DNA of 64,000 nt from Trichoplax sp. H2 (lineage: Eukaryota; Placozoa; Uniplacotomia; Trichoplacea): positions 124,001 through 188,000 of the forward strand of contig NOWV01000100.1 of assembly GCA_003344405.1 (NCBI GenBank), written 5' to 3'. Shown here piece by piece: positions 1 through 12,667 of this stretch; the first letter of the stretch is position 1, and each line of letters begins with the position of its first letter. The notes beneath the pieces were generated by a model. It was not told the DNA's origin, ran no database searches, and was given only the letters and a program-made list of their open reading frames with translations. Made by a program: the position numbers and the translations under genes.

Positions 1-141
1 GATACAGAATCCAATGCAGTAAAATCTTCAGAATCACATGCAGAATCAGATACAGTAAAGGTATCAGAATCGCCTAGAGAGGATGTTGATGATATTGCCA
101 CAACATCGGATGCTAGTGAGGAACACAAACATTCAGATTAA
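1..141 (+). CDS. 3' end of an acidic Ser/Glu-rich protein (partial)
   Basis: Reading frame 1 is open from the first base to a TAA at 139-141, giving 46 residues rich in Ser, Glu, Asp, Thr, Val and His. The wording is repetitive (blocks such as ESDTV and SESH). The tail ends in a charged EEHKHSD. The composition suggests a disordered acidic C-terminus rather than a folded domain. The rest of the gene lies upstream of the window, so the product cannot be named. An AATAAA hexamer begins 6 bases after the stop, which supports this being a true 3' end. The low-complexity composition could be chance, but an open frame closing directly before a polyadenylation hexamer makes coding the better reading. 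Confidence 0.55.
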   Translation, partial: DTESNAVKSSESHAESDTVKVSESPREDVDDIATTSDASEEHKHSD

Positions 142-3100
142 ATCTCAATAAATATTGACGACTGTTATGCGCGTAGACGTGAAAATTAATTACTACCATT
201 ATTGAATGTCTATTTAATAACGTACGAATCACTCTCCTAACTTTAATAATGTAAATAAAATTACAATATATCGATTTGCTATCAGTATGTGTGGAATTGA
301 TGAGAATAAGATTGTATATAGTATACATTAAATGTGATCTACTGAACTGTATTTGCAATACAAGAAATTAGCGTCAAGTTCTATCGCAGGTGTTGTATAT
401 GTCATGTCTTGTAACCCATGTCGTAACGTTTATTATTGAGGTATTGATCATAGAAATTTTTGACTATCCTTTTCTACCCAATTTTATTAACACCAAATAG
501 GTTCATGAAAAGGAAAATTACATTCAAATCATGACTTTGTCTACAGACTGTATATACGATAAAGACTCATAATCGTACCTATAACTGACAGGCAGTATAT
601 AATATCGTTAGCATTAGATCACGAAACGTATCTACTAATACTTTAAACTTGGCACTGCTATGACTTTAAACCTGAGCAAAGATCTGTCCCATAGCGCAGT
701 ATAGCAAAACATAATTTGATAGCCTTAAGAATGTTTCTAGCCTTCGTTAATGACCGCTGGAGTTACTAGATGCACCTTAATTAGCTAATTTGAGAAGACC
801 TATCTTCTTAATGTAGTATACGCGCATTCTAAATTAGCACCCTATTATAATTTAGCTGCAAACACAGCTTTACAAAGACAAAAATAAATTTATATGTGGC
901 GCTAAGCAAATCGTAAATATGACGTCAATTAATTGATTTTAAATTTCTCAACACAATTTTAGTCATTTTTCTAAAATCTTACTACCTGCGGCCGTACTTG
1001 TTAGATGCATTACGTAATTGGACAGACTGCCACACTGTTTGCTTCCGCACAAAGAGACTGAACTATTTATATGCATCCTTATTGAGCTATTACCAACACT
1101 ATTGATGCAGTATATTCTCATATCATCTAGTGAGCTAATCTAAAGGATAAGGAAGCTGAATGTCATAAAAGAATGTAAATAAATAGTATTCCTGGGTATA
1201 GTTTTGTTAGATTTTAGACTAGCAACTATGCTTCTACGTGAATATCTCCCTTTACTGATTTTTTTTCAATCCCTTATATACCTTTGCTTATCGGATACGT
1301 AACCAAAACTCGTGCCGTGATGTAGCCGATAAGAATGAATTCAAAGAATCATGCAATTAGATAATAAGGCGCTCTAGTAATAACTCAATATAAATTCGCA
1401 ACAGCTTTTAACTACAAGTGTTCTAAAACTACGAAGGCTAAACCTTCATTGTTATTAATTTACATTTCAATACCTACTACAAGTGTCAAATATACTGTAT
1501 TAGCTATTATAGTCAAAACAGCTTCTTATTGATTGATTGATTCACAGCGCTAAGTCAATATTCTGATTCCGATTCAGTAAACATAGTATCAAATAACCAA
1601 TCACTCGGGAATAAATCTTGAATAGATTATCGTAGTGTCATGAACTCTTGATTTCAAAACTGCATGTAACTTAAACTTACTTAAAATCAACATTTTTCAC
1701 CTGTAAACAATTGATCTAATTTAGTTGGCGATGGTGGAGAATTGTACCTATCGGCCAAACAGTATAAAATACTCGAAAATTCACTTACTTAGTAGAAATT
1801 GCTGTTATAACTTTAGCAGAATCGATAAAAGGATGATGTGGTTGTCCAGTTGTATATAAGTAATCTGATCACATGATTATTTTAATTGTCTATAAAAAAA
1901 TTTAGTGCAATTTTTTCATGTATGAGTAATACTAGCTAAATATATTATTTTTTAGTCTATGATTGTATTGTATCAGTTGCAAGTAAATTGTGAACAACCA
2001 TGAAAGATACTTGTATATCGAGTTACGGTGTAAATCTTATTAACATTTTAATTTGCAATTATTTATTTCTTTATACGCGTATACCATAATATCAAGTTAG
2101 CGATGAATAACTCAAGGAGGACTTATAAATCACCAAAATAATTGCTTTTGATTATCATTAGCTAGCCTGCAACGCTAGTAATCATTTTTCTGGTTTTTAT
2201 CTCAATTTAAAAGGAAAGTAATTGTAGAAGGTAAATAAAAATATCTTTATATGTGCATATGATCAGCAGATAGTGTATAAGCATATTCCGTACGTGTTAA
2301 AATTCTCTTAGACAGCGACTGATCATACAAATTTGAATAGATAGCAAATCTTTGTGTCATATATTTTTTGTTATTATACTTATTGCAACAGGAGAAATTA
2401 CTCTTGGATAGTAACCATCATAGAAGATTTAGAAAATCTTAAAAGCTTATATATCTCACATTATCCTTACTGTATCTAACATAGCAATAACAGAAATTAT
2501 AATTGATCGTTAAAGTTTTAATACCAGCCGGCAAGAAATTTATACAAATTACCTTTGATATCTTTAGAATTGTATGATAAGTTATTCATAAGCGGTAACG
2601 GACTTGAAATTTTTTATAAATAGCAAAATAGTTTAATTATTTCATAATGTTATTCTATCTATCTTTACCATCAATAAGTAACTATTACTATAAGATAATA
2701 TATGATATAATCTATTCGCGTATTTGTATACGCGAATAAACCCCTCTGAGAATCAATCAGAATTAAATAAAATCGCTCTACTTACGATTATGGCAATAAT
2801 ATATCCTTTTATAATTAATTGAATGATAATGGTATACAGTGTGAGTATACAGTCGAAATGATTAATTAATTAACTCATTAATATTCAATCTGTCGCTAGC
2901 CTTAAAATAGGAAAACAATTCTAAAACTACAGTAATCAAAATAACAATAGAACTTAATTTACATAGTAAATGTTAATCTAACCTATCCCACATCATCAAC
3001 AATAGGACTGAATTTGAATGCTTGAAAAGTAACGACAACTAATAAATCTACATAGTGGAAATAATAGTTTCTATTACTTCTTTAATGTTTCCGACAACTA

Positions 3101-5334
3101 CGATTTTGAACAAGATATTGTGGCTATCCACTTCATGTAAATAATCGGACACTATATTGTGCTGTATCTAAGGACAATTGTTAAGGTAGAACTGTTGAAT
3201 TGATTCAATTATCCTTCTCCGTTACTTATTTACTGTCCGGCTATTGCTAGCAGTAGTGAGCAAGGGCGCCGATGGTAACAGCGTGAGAGTCGATTTTCTC
3301 TTATTATTTTGTCGTCAATAAAGTAATAACTTTATCGCTCTTCGATGTATTTCCACCGTATTTGTACGTGAAACTGCAAGTTAGCCCTGGATGACAAGCT
3401 TGAAATGCATCAAGGTAACATACATGTAATACCATAAATGAAATATATTAAAAATAAATAATTTCAAACCTATAAATATACTCTGATTTCCTGATTCTTG
3501 CATGAGGACAGATCGAGTAAATAACGACGATAGTGCATATTTATAGCTTAACTAGAAACTCACTTTAGTCTTGCAGTATCTACAATTTATCGCTAATAAC
3601 ATTACTAAGAATTGGTAACCTGGCGTTGATGTCATACTGAGAGCCTTTAAGTAACATTATAAATTTCTAAATCGCTTTCAAAGGACTCTGTTCATACGAT
3701 TTTAGCCTACAGGCTTATCTCGAGTAATTAGGATCCAGGAATTAATAACCTTCTTCATGATAATATATCGCTAAAATATTAATTAAAGCCAGATATATCG
3801 CCATTAATTACGAATATCACCGATTTATGACAATGTAGCATTAATTCCTCAACAGAATTTGCTCGGAACATAGAGACTTTCCATTTTTATTTAAGGTTTT
3901 TATCACGTCTTTATCGGCGATACGGGATCAATGTTATGAAAAAGCCCTTATTTATAAACTCTACCAATAATTTCTTAATTAATGCTATAAATTGCACTTG
4001 AAGATGACTTGAGAGAGAATGATAATATATTAGCTCTATTAATAGTATGCTTTACAACCTTAAATTTCATAAAATTTAAAATTACCGTTGCCAAACTAAG
4101 ATATTACTGTATAGACGAAAACCTTTAAAAAATGATAATTTCATATTGGTGGTGGAACAAATTAGACATATACCATCTCAGATGAAGCCGAGTCTCATTT
4201 CTAAATTGCTATGGCTACGATAAATTTATCAAATGCTATTAATTCTTGAGTTATTGATAATAAAAATTTATTCTTCAATATATCTCATAATAGAATGGAT
4301 AAATGAGTAAAGGTTGCCGTTATGTATTCTTAGTCAATATGGTACCTATTAGAATCGTTGTCTCACTTTAGGATTGCCTTAATTGAATTCTTCTATATTT
4401 TTATTTAAGTCTACTTAAAATCGTAAAAGTGAAATTTTTTCACTGTTATCCATTCAGATTACCATTCAACTATGTAACTTAATTAGCACTTTTCTTAAAT
4501 TACCAAATATTATTGTGTGGAAACTGAAAATAGTCATCAATTTTTCTACTATTCTATTCTTTGAATAAATTGTAATTTAATATTAATATATTACTACCAA
4601 TCGTAGTAAAGAGTAATAAAAGTACGTTATTATAATTGTATTGAAAAAATTTGTACGTTTTCTAAATTTATTTCATTCCTCTTTCCTTTTCATTTATTTC
4701 AGGTATATAAAATATATTCACATTTATTAATGATGCCGACTTGCTACAGCGTAACGTTTTAGATTTATTCATAGACTAAAAATGATGGAACTAAATAGAT
4801 AGCCGTGATAAGGAATAGTAGCTACAATAACAGCCTTCTATAATTTACTACTGTATATCGCTAATTTATGACTTTCTCGTTACATACAATAATATTATAT
4901 GTCAATTATTCAATTTTTTTATATCTATCATATTTCTTACTAAGTAAATAGCTCGATCAAGAAACTGATTTTATATATTAGCTATCATTGCTATTAAATT
5001 GATTACTAAATAATGATATTTCACTTTATTAATTCGGTAATTCTTGTATAAATTGATAATTTAATAATAATATCATCGATCTTTTCAATTTTTCTTCTCC
5101 TTAAGACGGAAATTGCTCCAATCTTTACCTATTAAAATGTACTGGAAAGAAAGGGCAATAATTCATAATCCGATTACCTTCATGTCAAGCTACATCATCA
5201 GCCTTAAAACTCTCCTTGAAAAAGACTAATAAATTTCAATCTAAAGATTTTCATTAAATAGTCGTTCTCACATAACCTCATAACTAAACTATTTCTAGTT
5301 GTATCGTTTAAAGTACTGAAGTCTTTTCATTAAA
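142..5334. other. Intergenic, AT-rich, no recognised gene
   Basis: About 5.2 kb of AT-rich sequence with stops in all frames. I found no convincing exon, tRNA or ordered repeat. Short conserved exons without a long open frame could be missed by eye. Confidence 0.5.
147..152 (+). terminator. AATAAA polyadenylation signal of the partial gene
   Basis: A canonical AATAAA lies 5 bases beyond the TAA of the partial upstream reading frame. This would make the 3' UTR very short. Confidence 0.45.
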
Positions 5335-6411
5335 ATGAACACGTCTTGCAATGATGACAACCTTACGGCACCAATATCTTATGCTGTTACTCTGGGTGTC
5401 GCCTACGGTGTTATATTTGTATTTGCGGTTATAGGTAATCTCAGTTTAGCCATCGGGATTATTCAAAACTGGAGTAAAATGAAAACACTAATGAATGTGT
5501 TAGTGGTCAATTTAGCTATATGCGATTTGGGATTAGCCATTATTGGCATGCCTTTTACTGCAGTTCATGATATTTACTTATACAATCCCCTTGGCGCTGG
5601 ATTCTGTTTTGTATGGTTAATCGCTATGGTTGCATTTTGGTCAGCTAATATGATAACAGTAACGGGAATTGCTATTGAGCGTTTTGTTAAAATTATTCAC
5701 CCGGAAAAAGCCAAGCTACAAGCCAAAGGTGGTATTATCTTGGTAATCATATGTTGGATTATATCATTCGGCATGGCTATTCCATACGCACTTGATATTG
5801 TTAATCATTATGATAATCGCCAAGATCGTATTATATGCTATAATATCCAATCCAATTTGATTGGTCGTCGGGCATTCATCATCTTTGTATTTGTGTTCTT
5901 TTTTATCGTACCCGTTTTGGTCAATATCATGCTCTATTCCATGATTGTCTATTTCATCTATTCTAAAGCAAACGAATTAAGATCTAGAAGTGAGAATCTG
6001 CGCAAAAGAAATAGTAAAGTAGTTACAATGTTAATGATGGTTGTGGCATTATTTATATTATGCTGGTTTCCATTTCATTTATCACAATTATTACTGAAAT
6101 TCGAGCCACAAACTTTGTGCCCATTAAGTGGTCGAATTTTTATTGCCATTTGTAATTGGCTAGCGTTATCTCATTGTATGGTTAACCCTATCATATTTGC
6201 TTCTCGGAGCGAAATTTATGGTAAGGTAATGGCGGGTGTTTGTAAACGTGGAAAGAACCGAATTCATATTTCGCCATCTGTACTCAATACTGATACGCAC
6301 TCTGCTGCTGCTAATAAACAAACCATTAGAAAATATAGCCTTAATGACGATCGAAAAAATCGAATACAACCTGTGAAGTTGCGTCGTTCCGCAACTGTAC
6401 AGAAATTTTAA
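5335..6411 (+). CDS. Class A (rhodopsin-type) GPCR, single exon
   Basis: Seven-transmembrane receptor of 358 residues, expected at the plasma membrane and coupled to G proteins. Landmarks: sequons at N2 and N9; GN at 34-35 (TM1); D64 in NLAICD (TM2); C91 before TM3, pairing with C168 in the second extracellular loop; ERF at 115-117 in place of DRY; CWFPFH from C243 (TM6); NPIIF at 284-288 in place of NPxxY; C303 after helix 8, a possible palmitoylation site. The TM6 motif is like that of peptide receptors such as the NPY/tachykinin group. No retinal-binding Lys is present six residues before the TM7 Asn, so it is not an opsin. The basic C-tail is Ser/Thr-rich. The ATG at 5335 gives a normal-length N-terminus. 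The ligand is unknown. An ATTAAA at 6500 may be its polyadenylation signal. Confidence 0.9.
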   Translation: MNTSCNDDNLTAPISYAVTLGVAYGVIFVFAVIGNLSLAIGIIQNWSKMKTLMNVLVVNLAICDLGLAIIGMPFTAVHDIYLYNPLGAGFCFVWLIAMVAFWSANMITVTGIAIERFVKIIHPEKAKLQAKGGIILVIICWIISFGMAIPYALDIVNHYDNRQDRIICYNIQSNLIGRRAFIIFVFVFFFIVPVLVNIMLYSMIVYFIYSKANELRSRSENLRKRNSKVVTMLMMVVALFILCWFPFHLSQLLLKFEPQTLCPLSGRIFIAICNWLALSHCMVNPIIFASRSEIYGKVMAGVCKRGKNRIHISPSVLNTDTHSAAANKQTIRKYSLNDDRKNRIQPVKLRRSATVQKF

Positions 6412-8894
6412 TCACTGGCTAGACTGATAGCTTATTACTTTTTTTATCGGTATTAAGTACTTCATACAACAATCTGCGCACGGTATTTAGTGTTACTAAA
6501 TTAAAATTTAAGCTTGTTTGAGACAGAATTTAGCTGACTTTTTATTCATTCGCTTTAATTATAATACATTTTAACTAGGCTAGAGGATTACAATTCGTAT
6601 CTGAGTATAGTTTACTTGCTTGATCATCTACTCTTATTCACCTTGAACTAGCAAAGATAATGTAAATAATGATCACCTTATTTGTTATTAAGTAATATAT
6701 AATTATCCTTGACTCATCGTTATATCGATCGATGCATAAAATTGAACCCTTTGCCAATTGGATAGACCTCTCTTTAGAGCAGTCTTTTGTTAAAATGGAG
6801 GTTACCCAAAAATTACTACCGCTATTACAACTGCATATACGTCGAGATTTTTCTCATTGATTAGCACTTCCTGAAGTAGTTAGAAGGAAGCAAAGGTGTA
6901 GAATATGTATACTTACAGCATTGAATTGAATTAATTAGTAAGATTTCTAATTAATTTTGATGGATAGCATAAATATGATCGATGTCATATTTATATATTT
7001 AATTGCAAAATTATACGTTGTGTGGTCCAATATAGGTAAGCAAAGAAGTTTTATGTTGCGATTCTTACAAATCACTTAATTTATCAGTGAGGCAATGTCT
7101 GTTCATGTTTTCTATTTGCAAGATAGATTTGGTAACATTTCCTAGTCTTGATTATTATTTAGTAACCCATAGCCTGTATCATAGCTTTGGGTTATACTGT
7201 CCCTGGGATACTCAAAACTTAAAAATTTTACTATTTTGTAGCTCTTGTATCCGTTACAGATTGAAAACTTATTGATTGCGATATCATACGCAGTATCTGA
7301 ATAATACTTTCTGTTACCAATACTTCCAAATCTGCATATACTGTATAAATTCGTAATTTTTAACAATTTTTTTTGAACTCTATGTTATTTAAATTAAATC
7401 TATGACTTTGTAATTTACTCGATATGTAACTCTAATAAGTTTTTACACTGGTACAATATCCAATAACTTACGATAGCAGATTTTGCTATTCTTACACAAT
7501 GGATATCATGAAATTGCTATTTTGTCAAGAGAACTGTAAATAGCCTTGATTCCTTGCATACATTGTAATTCACTTACGATTAATAGGTAATTTACAATTG
7601 TAATCTCTAACAAACTATAATGAGCTTGAGAAAGTTAATGCGATGTTTTCATTGTGTGCGAGACGATCAAAAGCGCACTTAAGCTACCTGCAATAAACTC
7701 ATCATAAAAAAATAAAGTAAATTCTATTTGCTATTTTATTCTCAAGGCGCATCTTCTCATATACTCTTCTTAGGATATAATCGCTTAAGAAAGTACCGTA
7801 CTATAAGTTAATTTTTAATGCTGATTATACGTTCTGTAATGTTTGTGATTATATTTATTTATAACTGAGTATTTATTTATAAAATACAGTTAAGGTATTA
7901 GGACATGCTTTAGAGCAGTAGTTATAGTCGTATCCAAGACAACAAGAAAACGTATTATTTTTATTTCTCATTTAAACTATAACTATATGCTAGACCTATT
8001 CGTGATCGATATATCGAGAGTGAAATCAGGATAGGCTATACTCCGTGTCAATTTTCTTCTACCAGTTCGATCTTAAAGCCAAAGTAATAATTTTACTTTG
8101 TGATCATCCATAACTGAGAGTCAATTATAGAACCTTCTATGCTAATGGACAAGGAACTGTACAAAATCTACTTCACAAGCGAAAAAGGAAAAGACGTATA
8201 AAATAAAATTAATCATGTAATTAAGCCATGGCAGGGTGTTGGAAAATTTAGACTTTCCACCATACTTTCTTGCCTTGCAGTACAGACGGACGCTAAGCCT
8301 AGATGATATTATTGCTACTCATCCATAAATAAATACTTATTCGTTATACTTTTTGTATACTAAAGTCTACCGTGGAATAAGCATTTGTCGAACTCTATGG
8401 TAGCACTTGGTCCTATACTGCTTTCTATCTGATATTTTCAGTGCCTACTTATTCATCGCCAAAATTTGATATCAAACGTAGTCCAAATTATTTGCATTCT
8501 CCGATATACTATATGTCCGTAAGAATATTGAGTCATAGCTAATGTAATCTACTACAGTTCTTCTTAGTATTGGATACAATGCTGTACGATATTATCAAGA
8601 AGAAGCTATAGCAATTGTACTTATCACCTTGTCTATTGGAGGACTTATGAAAGCCAAGCTAATTCACCTGTAATTGCTCAGGAAAACATCTGAGACTTCG
8701 CCTAAAGTAGTTTTCGAATTGTAGGAAGCTTTCTAACTAATCTCGCTAGCCAAGTATTCCTTTAAATGGATCATGTAGTAGTGGTCAAGTTACTTAAATC
8801 AACACTCTAGTTATTACAAATTTCCGTTCTTTCATGATCAGTAGCTGTTTAAAAATTAAAATTGCTTGAACATCCGTTCATTCATCTGTCATCG
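6412..8894. other. Intergenic, no recognised gene
   Basis: About 2.5 kb of AT-rich sequence holding the probable 3' UTR of the receptor at its start and the upstream region of the AKAP7-like gene at its end. Open frames near 7.1-7.4 kb are short, overlap on both strands and resemble nothing. No ordered repeats were seen. Confidence 0.45.
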
Positions 8895-11140
8895 ATGTAC
8901 CTGTCCTTGCTCAAGCGAGTTGCCTTTATCAGAGGATTGACCAAAATCTATACAAGAACGTTTATGTTGATGAGCCTTGCATCATGTTTAAATACGCATA
9001 GTAGATTAGCAACTAACGTTCGGGAAATATCACATTTAAACATGTCAGACAATACCGAATCCATCAAACCAGACACTAACGATGATGATATCATCCCTTT
9101 GGATAGTACGATCTTGTCAACAGCTAGTGAACATGGAAGTTCGCAATCGAAGACGAAGCGAATTGATGAAGTTTCACTGTCAACAAATGGTTCGACGATG
9201 TCATCGTTGCCTCTTACCTTCGCCAGCGATGCTCGTAACAGCGAAATTTTAATTACACAAGACCAGTCAAACATGATCGAAACGGTTACAGAGACTGATC
9301 TAAGTTGCCCTGCTGAAGTACCATTCTCGCAAGAATTACTTTACATGGCTGCAGGTAAGTACAGTAATTTTTACAGTTTGTATTTTATCGAGAGTATGAC
9401 GGTCATCCAAGACAGAGGCTGCAATATGGAGTCGCGTTCATGTTCCAAGAATTTTTTTCTAAACTTGCAATATTACATAGTGTCATAAAACAGCTTTCGT
9501 GATCGTTCCTGAACTAAACTATCTACTCTTAAAGGTTCCCCGACTAACTCCGGAGATCCTCAGTAAAGGAAAACTAGCTTATTCCTATACTATAGAAAAC
9601 GAGTCCAACGATAAGTTTAGGTTATTAAATATAATATTTTATTAATAACTATTACAACTTATCATGGAGTATCAAGCCCCGTAATATATAGTAACTTCAT
9701 GTTTCAAGCGTAAGATGATAGCGATATGCACCATTAAGAATGATGTGGTAGATGCCATGGTGGCCATTTGCACTGTAGATTATGTTACAGCATGCATATT
9801 AATAGTTTAGGTGTAAAGGAAACACTCGAACAGATTGATATATTGTATGAATTCTCTGCATGATAGCCGAGTAGTATTGGATGTGTAGTTTGTTACTGCA
9901 TATCAGCCAACTCACTCTGACTAAGAACGCTTCCTTAGCGATAGACAGAGAAGATATTATTTATAGCTGCTTTTATATTTACTTTCATAGCTGGAAATTT
10001 ATTATTTGTTGTCGGCAATACTAGTAAATTGCGATTCTTCTCAAAATATTTATGATCTTACTTACTGTACTTTAACGCATTAGCTTTACATGAGGATCAA
10101 GGCTTGGTGTGCGATGAACCGAATGTGTCAGCAGAACATGGCGACAAGACGTCAAAGAGAAGGAAAAGAAAAAAAGCGAAACGCGAACAACCCAATTACT
10201 TTATTTCTTTAAGACTGTATAATCGTAATATTCGTCAAGAACTCTCCAAAATTCAGGGGGAAATGATAGCTCAGGATGAACGACTAAAGTTCGCTGCTGT
10301 ATCTCCGGCTAAAATTCATATCACCCTTTTTGTAATGGCTTTAAATGCAGACGAAGAAATTACCAAGTTAGTTGTATTACGCGTGGCGATGTCTTAAAAT
10401 TATGATTAGTAATCTGCTAATATCGCTATAGTCGATGATTGATCGGATCAAAGAATTGACCAGTCGATTTTGATAGCGTTCTAGCAGCATTAGTGGCGTA
10501 ATATCTGTGAAAGCGGCATTAGCAATTGTAAAGGAACTTGATCAAAACAATTCTTCTTTTACAGAGCAGAAGTTGCCTTGAAAAGTGTAGAGATAGAATT
10601 GCAGGAATACGTATCACAACGTGAACAATCTTCTTCAATATCAATTGAAGGCATTTCAAATTTCAATCAAGGAGTTGTTTTTGCCCAAGTCAAAGATGAC
10701 GTAGGATTCGACATGCTTAAAACGATTCGAGGTAGATTAACTTTCAAATTTGATATTATTAATACGCACCTGTAAATAGGAGGTTATATTTCGATTTGTG
10801 CAGTTTTCAGGTACACCGCTGTGAATTTCTCCACGAGTTGTAACTCATTCTAATTGTGAAATATCTTTCTATAGCTAAAGTGCATAAACTATTCCTGGAA
10901 AAGAACCTAGCAAATTGTGATAGCAAACCGTTCAAACCCCATGTTACTATCTTCAAATTATCTAAAAATCCCAAGAAACTGAAGAAATTAGGTATAGCTA
11001 AATTAGACCCAAAAACTTACGAAAGCTGGAAAGATCATCATTTCGGAATTGAAAAAATGCGAGGTCTTCAATTATGTTCTATGCTTTTACCACCTGAAAA
11101 TGACGGTTTCTATCGATGTATAAGTACTATTGATTTTTAA
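8895..11140 (+). CDS. AKAP7-like 2H phosphoesterase-fold protein, 4 exons
   Basis: Exons 8895-9354, 10084-10366, 10565-10731 and 10875-11140 join in phase (1, 2, 1) into 391 residues. The domain from about residue 190 follows the AKAP7 NLS/2H domain: a Lys/Arg-rich stretch at 177-187 leading into QPNYF; first HxT motif HIT at 232-234; NQGVVF around 282-287; second motif HVT at 326-328 inside FKPHVT; then LDPKTY and LQLCSML. The 2H fold with two HxT motifs binds or cleaves nucleotide phosphodiesters; AKAP7 itself binds 5'-AMP and, in mammals, anchors PKA. This protein stops right after the 2H domain, so the C-terminal PKA-binding helix is absent. The first ~45 residues are basic, hydroxylated and lack acidic residues, like a mitochondrial presequence. 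An alternative start is the Met at 9042. Residues 50-150 look disordered. Splice sites are inferred. Confidence 0.85.
9355..10083 (+). other. Intron 1 of the AKAP7-like gene
   Basis: A 729-bp intron from GTAAGT at 9355 to TAG at 10081-10083. No internal gene was seen. The flanking exons rejoin in phase 1, restoring an Ala codon. Confidence 0.75.
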
Positions 11141-12667
11141 TCATCCTCCTTTTAATTAGTTCCATATTGGTAATCGTGCACATTTTTAAAGATCTTCCAG
11201 AATAATATTAAGTTCAAGTACAACATGTTAACATACTTATGTTATGTAATGTATATAGCTATTTGGTTATCGCGAACATTACTTTAAAGTCTACCATTTT
11301 ATCGTTGAAATTAATAATAAATTATCGTTACTCTGTACACACTCAGGTACTGCTATATCCAGCCAAGTCGTCAAATACGAGTCTCAAGAGTGCTTTCTTA
11401 TATGATAAAAGTAATTGATAGCATTCATTTTATGCTGTTACCTAATTTAATCCAATACGATTGCAATCAGTCGCATACTTTTCTAATCTGCTTTCACTAA
11501 ATTTGTGAAATCAGTAAGTTTATTGCCCTTAATAATTCACTTAACTGGGAATATACCATCATTATGATATATTTTAAGTTAAGTTAAGGCAATCCATTTC
11601 AGCTACAAGTTGCATATAAAACTATAAAATGTATTATAGACTGATAGAGATACTTCACTTAGGACAAGAGTTTTTCAACTGTTTAATTGTGTGTACTCGG
11701 GTATAAAGTATTTGTATTGTTTTGGTTGAAATCCGTACTAATCTAGCTAGCCCAACATTTAATAATTGCAAGATCCTAAACATTGCAGATAGACTTTAAA
11801 AGAGTAACTCTTGAAAGTATTCCTTTATTCTTAAAATAATTTGCTGTTTGCTAGCATTCAGTATTTCTTGCTTTGCATCCATTACGTATTGTGACAAATG
11901 ATAGTCAATTTCCTTGTTTATCATTTTCTGTCGTATATTACCTTACTGTACGAGAATACCACCATTCCATCATCATGCGCCTTACTAGCAAAGGATACAT
12001 TGCAAACCATAGCATAAAATGATAGTATGACCGAGTAATTAAAATAGTGAGTGTAATACAAACTCTATAAATTGATTTCATATTAGAATGAGAAATTATT
12101 TGAAAAATACGAGTCAAAGAGGAATATTTTATAAATTTTGAAGAAGATTTACGCTACCCGCGACTGTCTATAACAAGCCCTAGATCAAGCAAACGTTGTT
12201 TAAATTTCAACACAGACTTACATCAGGTAGGTTTAGACAAGATCAAATAAATAGTAATATGCTTTAATCAGGTATGCCCTTGTTAATGTAAAAGATAATA
12301 TGAATTACTATAAGGTTCATTTTTGTGATGGTGATTTCTCCACAGTGTAGAAATAATTTAAAAGTAAAGTGTGTAAACGAGAAATTAAATCGTTATGCCT
12401 TCAATTCTACCACAAGCATAGACTAACATACGTATATTCAATATCAGCAGTAGTCCATTTTTTGTCTGCTTTCTACTGGTATTGCATATCAGGTTGTAAA
12501 TTGATTGAATTCAATTAATGCCGAGTATTATCATCCGAAAGTATACTTTTAAAGCGTACACAACATATGCAATGGACATCAATGGCACATTCAAATGAGC
12601 TCAGGTCATACACATATCCAGTTTACTACTCGTATAAAGTAGAATAATGGCATCAATACAGTGTAGG
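11141..12667. other. Convergent intergenic region
   Basis: About 1.5 kb between the 3' ends of the AKAP7-like gene (+) and the transporter (-). It must hold both 3' UTRs. No other coding signal or ordered repeat was seen. Confidence 0.45.
11316..11321 (+). terminator. Candidate AATAAA of the AKAP7-like gene
   Basis: An AATAAA 176 bases after the stop, inside AT-rich sequence where the hexamer also arises by chance. Confidence 0.3.

Noticed and set aside
5335-6411. Opsin identity for the first receptor
   Set aside because: The Schiff-base Lys position six residues before the TM7 Asn is Leu, so retinal linkage is not supported.
7087-7366. Overlapping short frames on both strands
   Set aside because: No family resemblance, overlapping in antisense, codon use not different from background. 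Read as chance.
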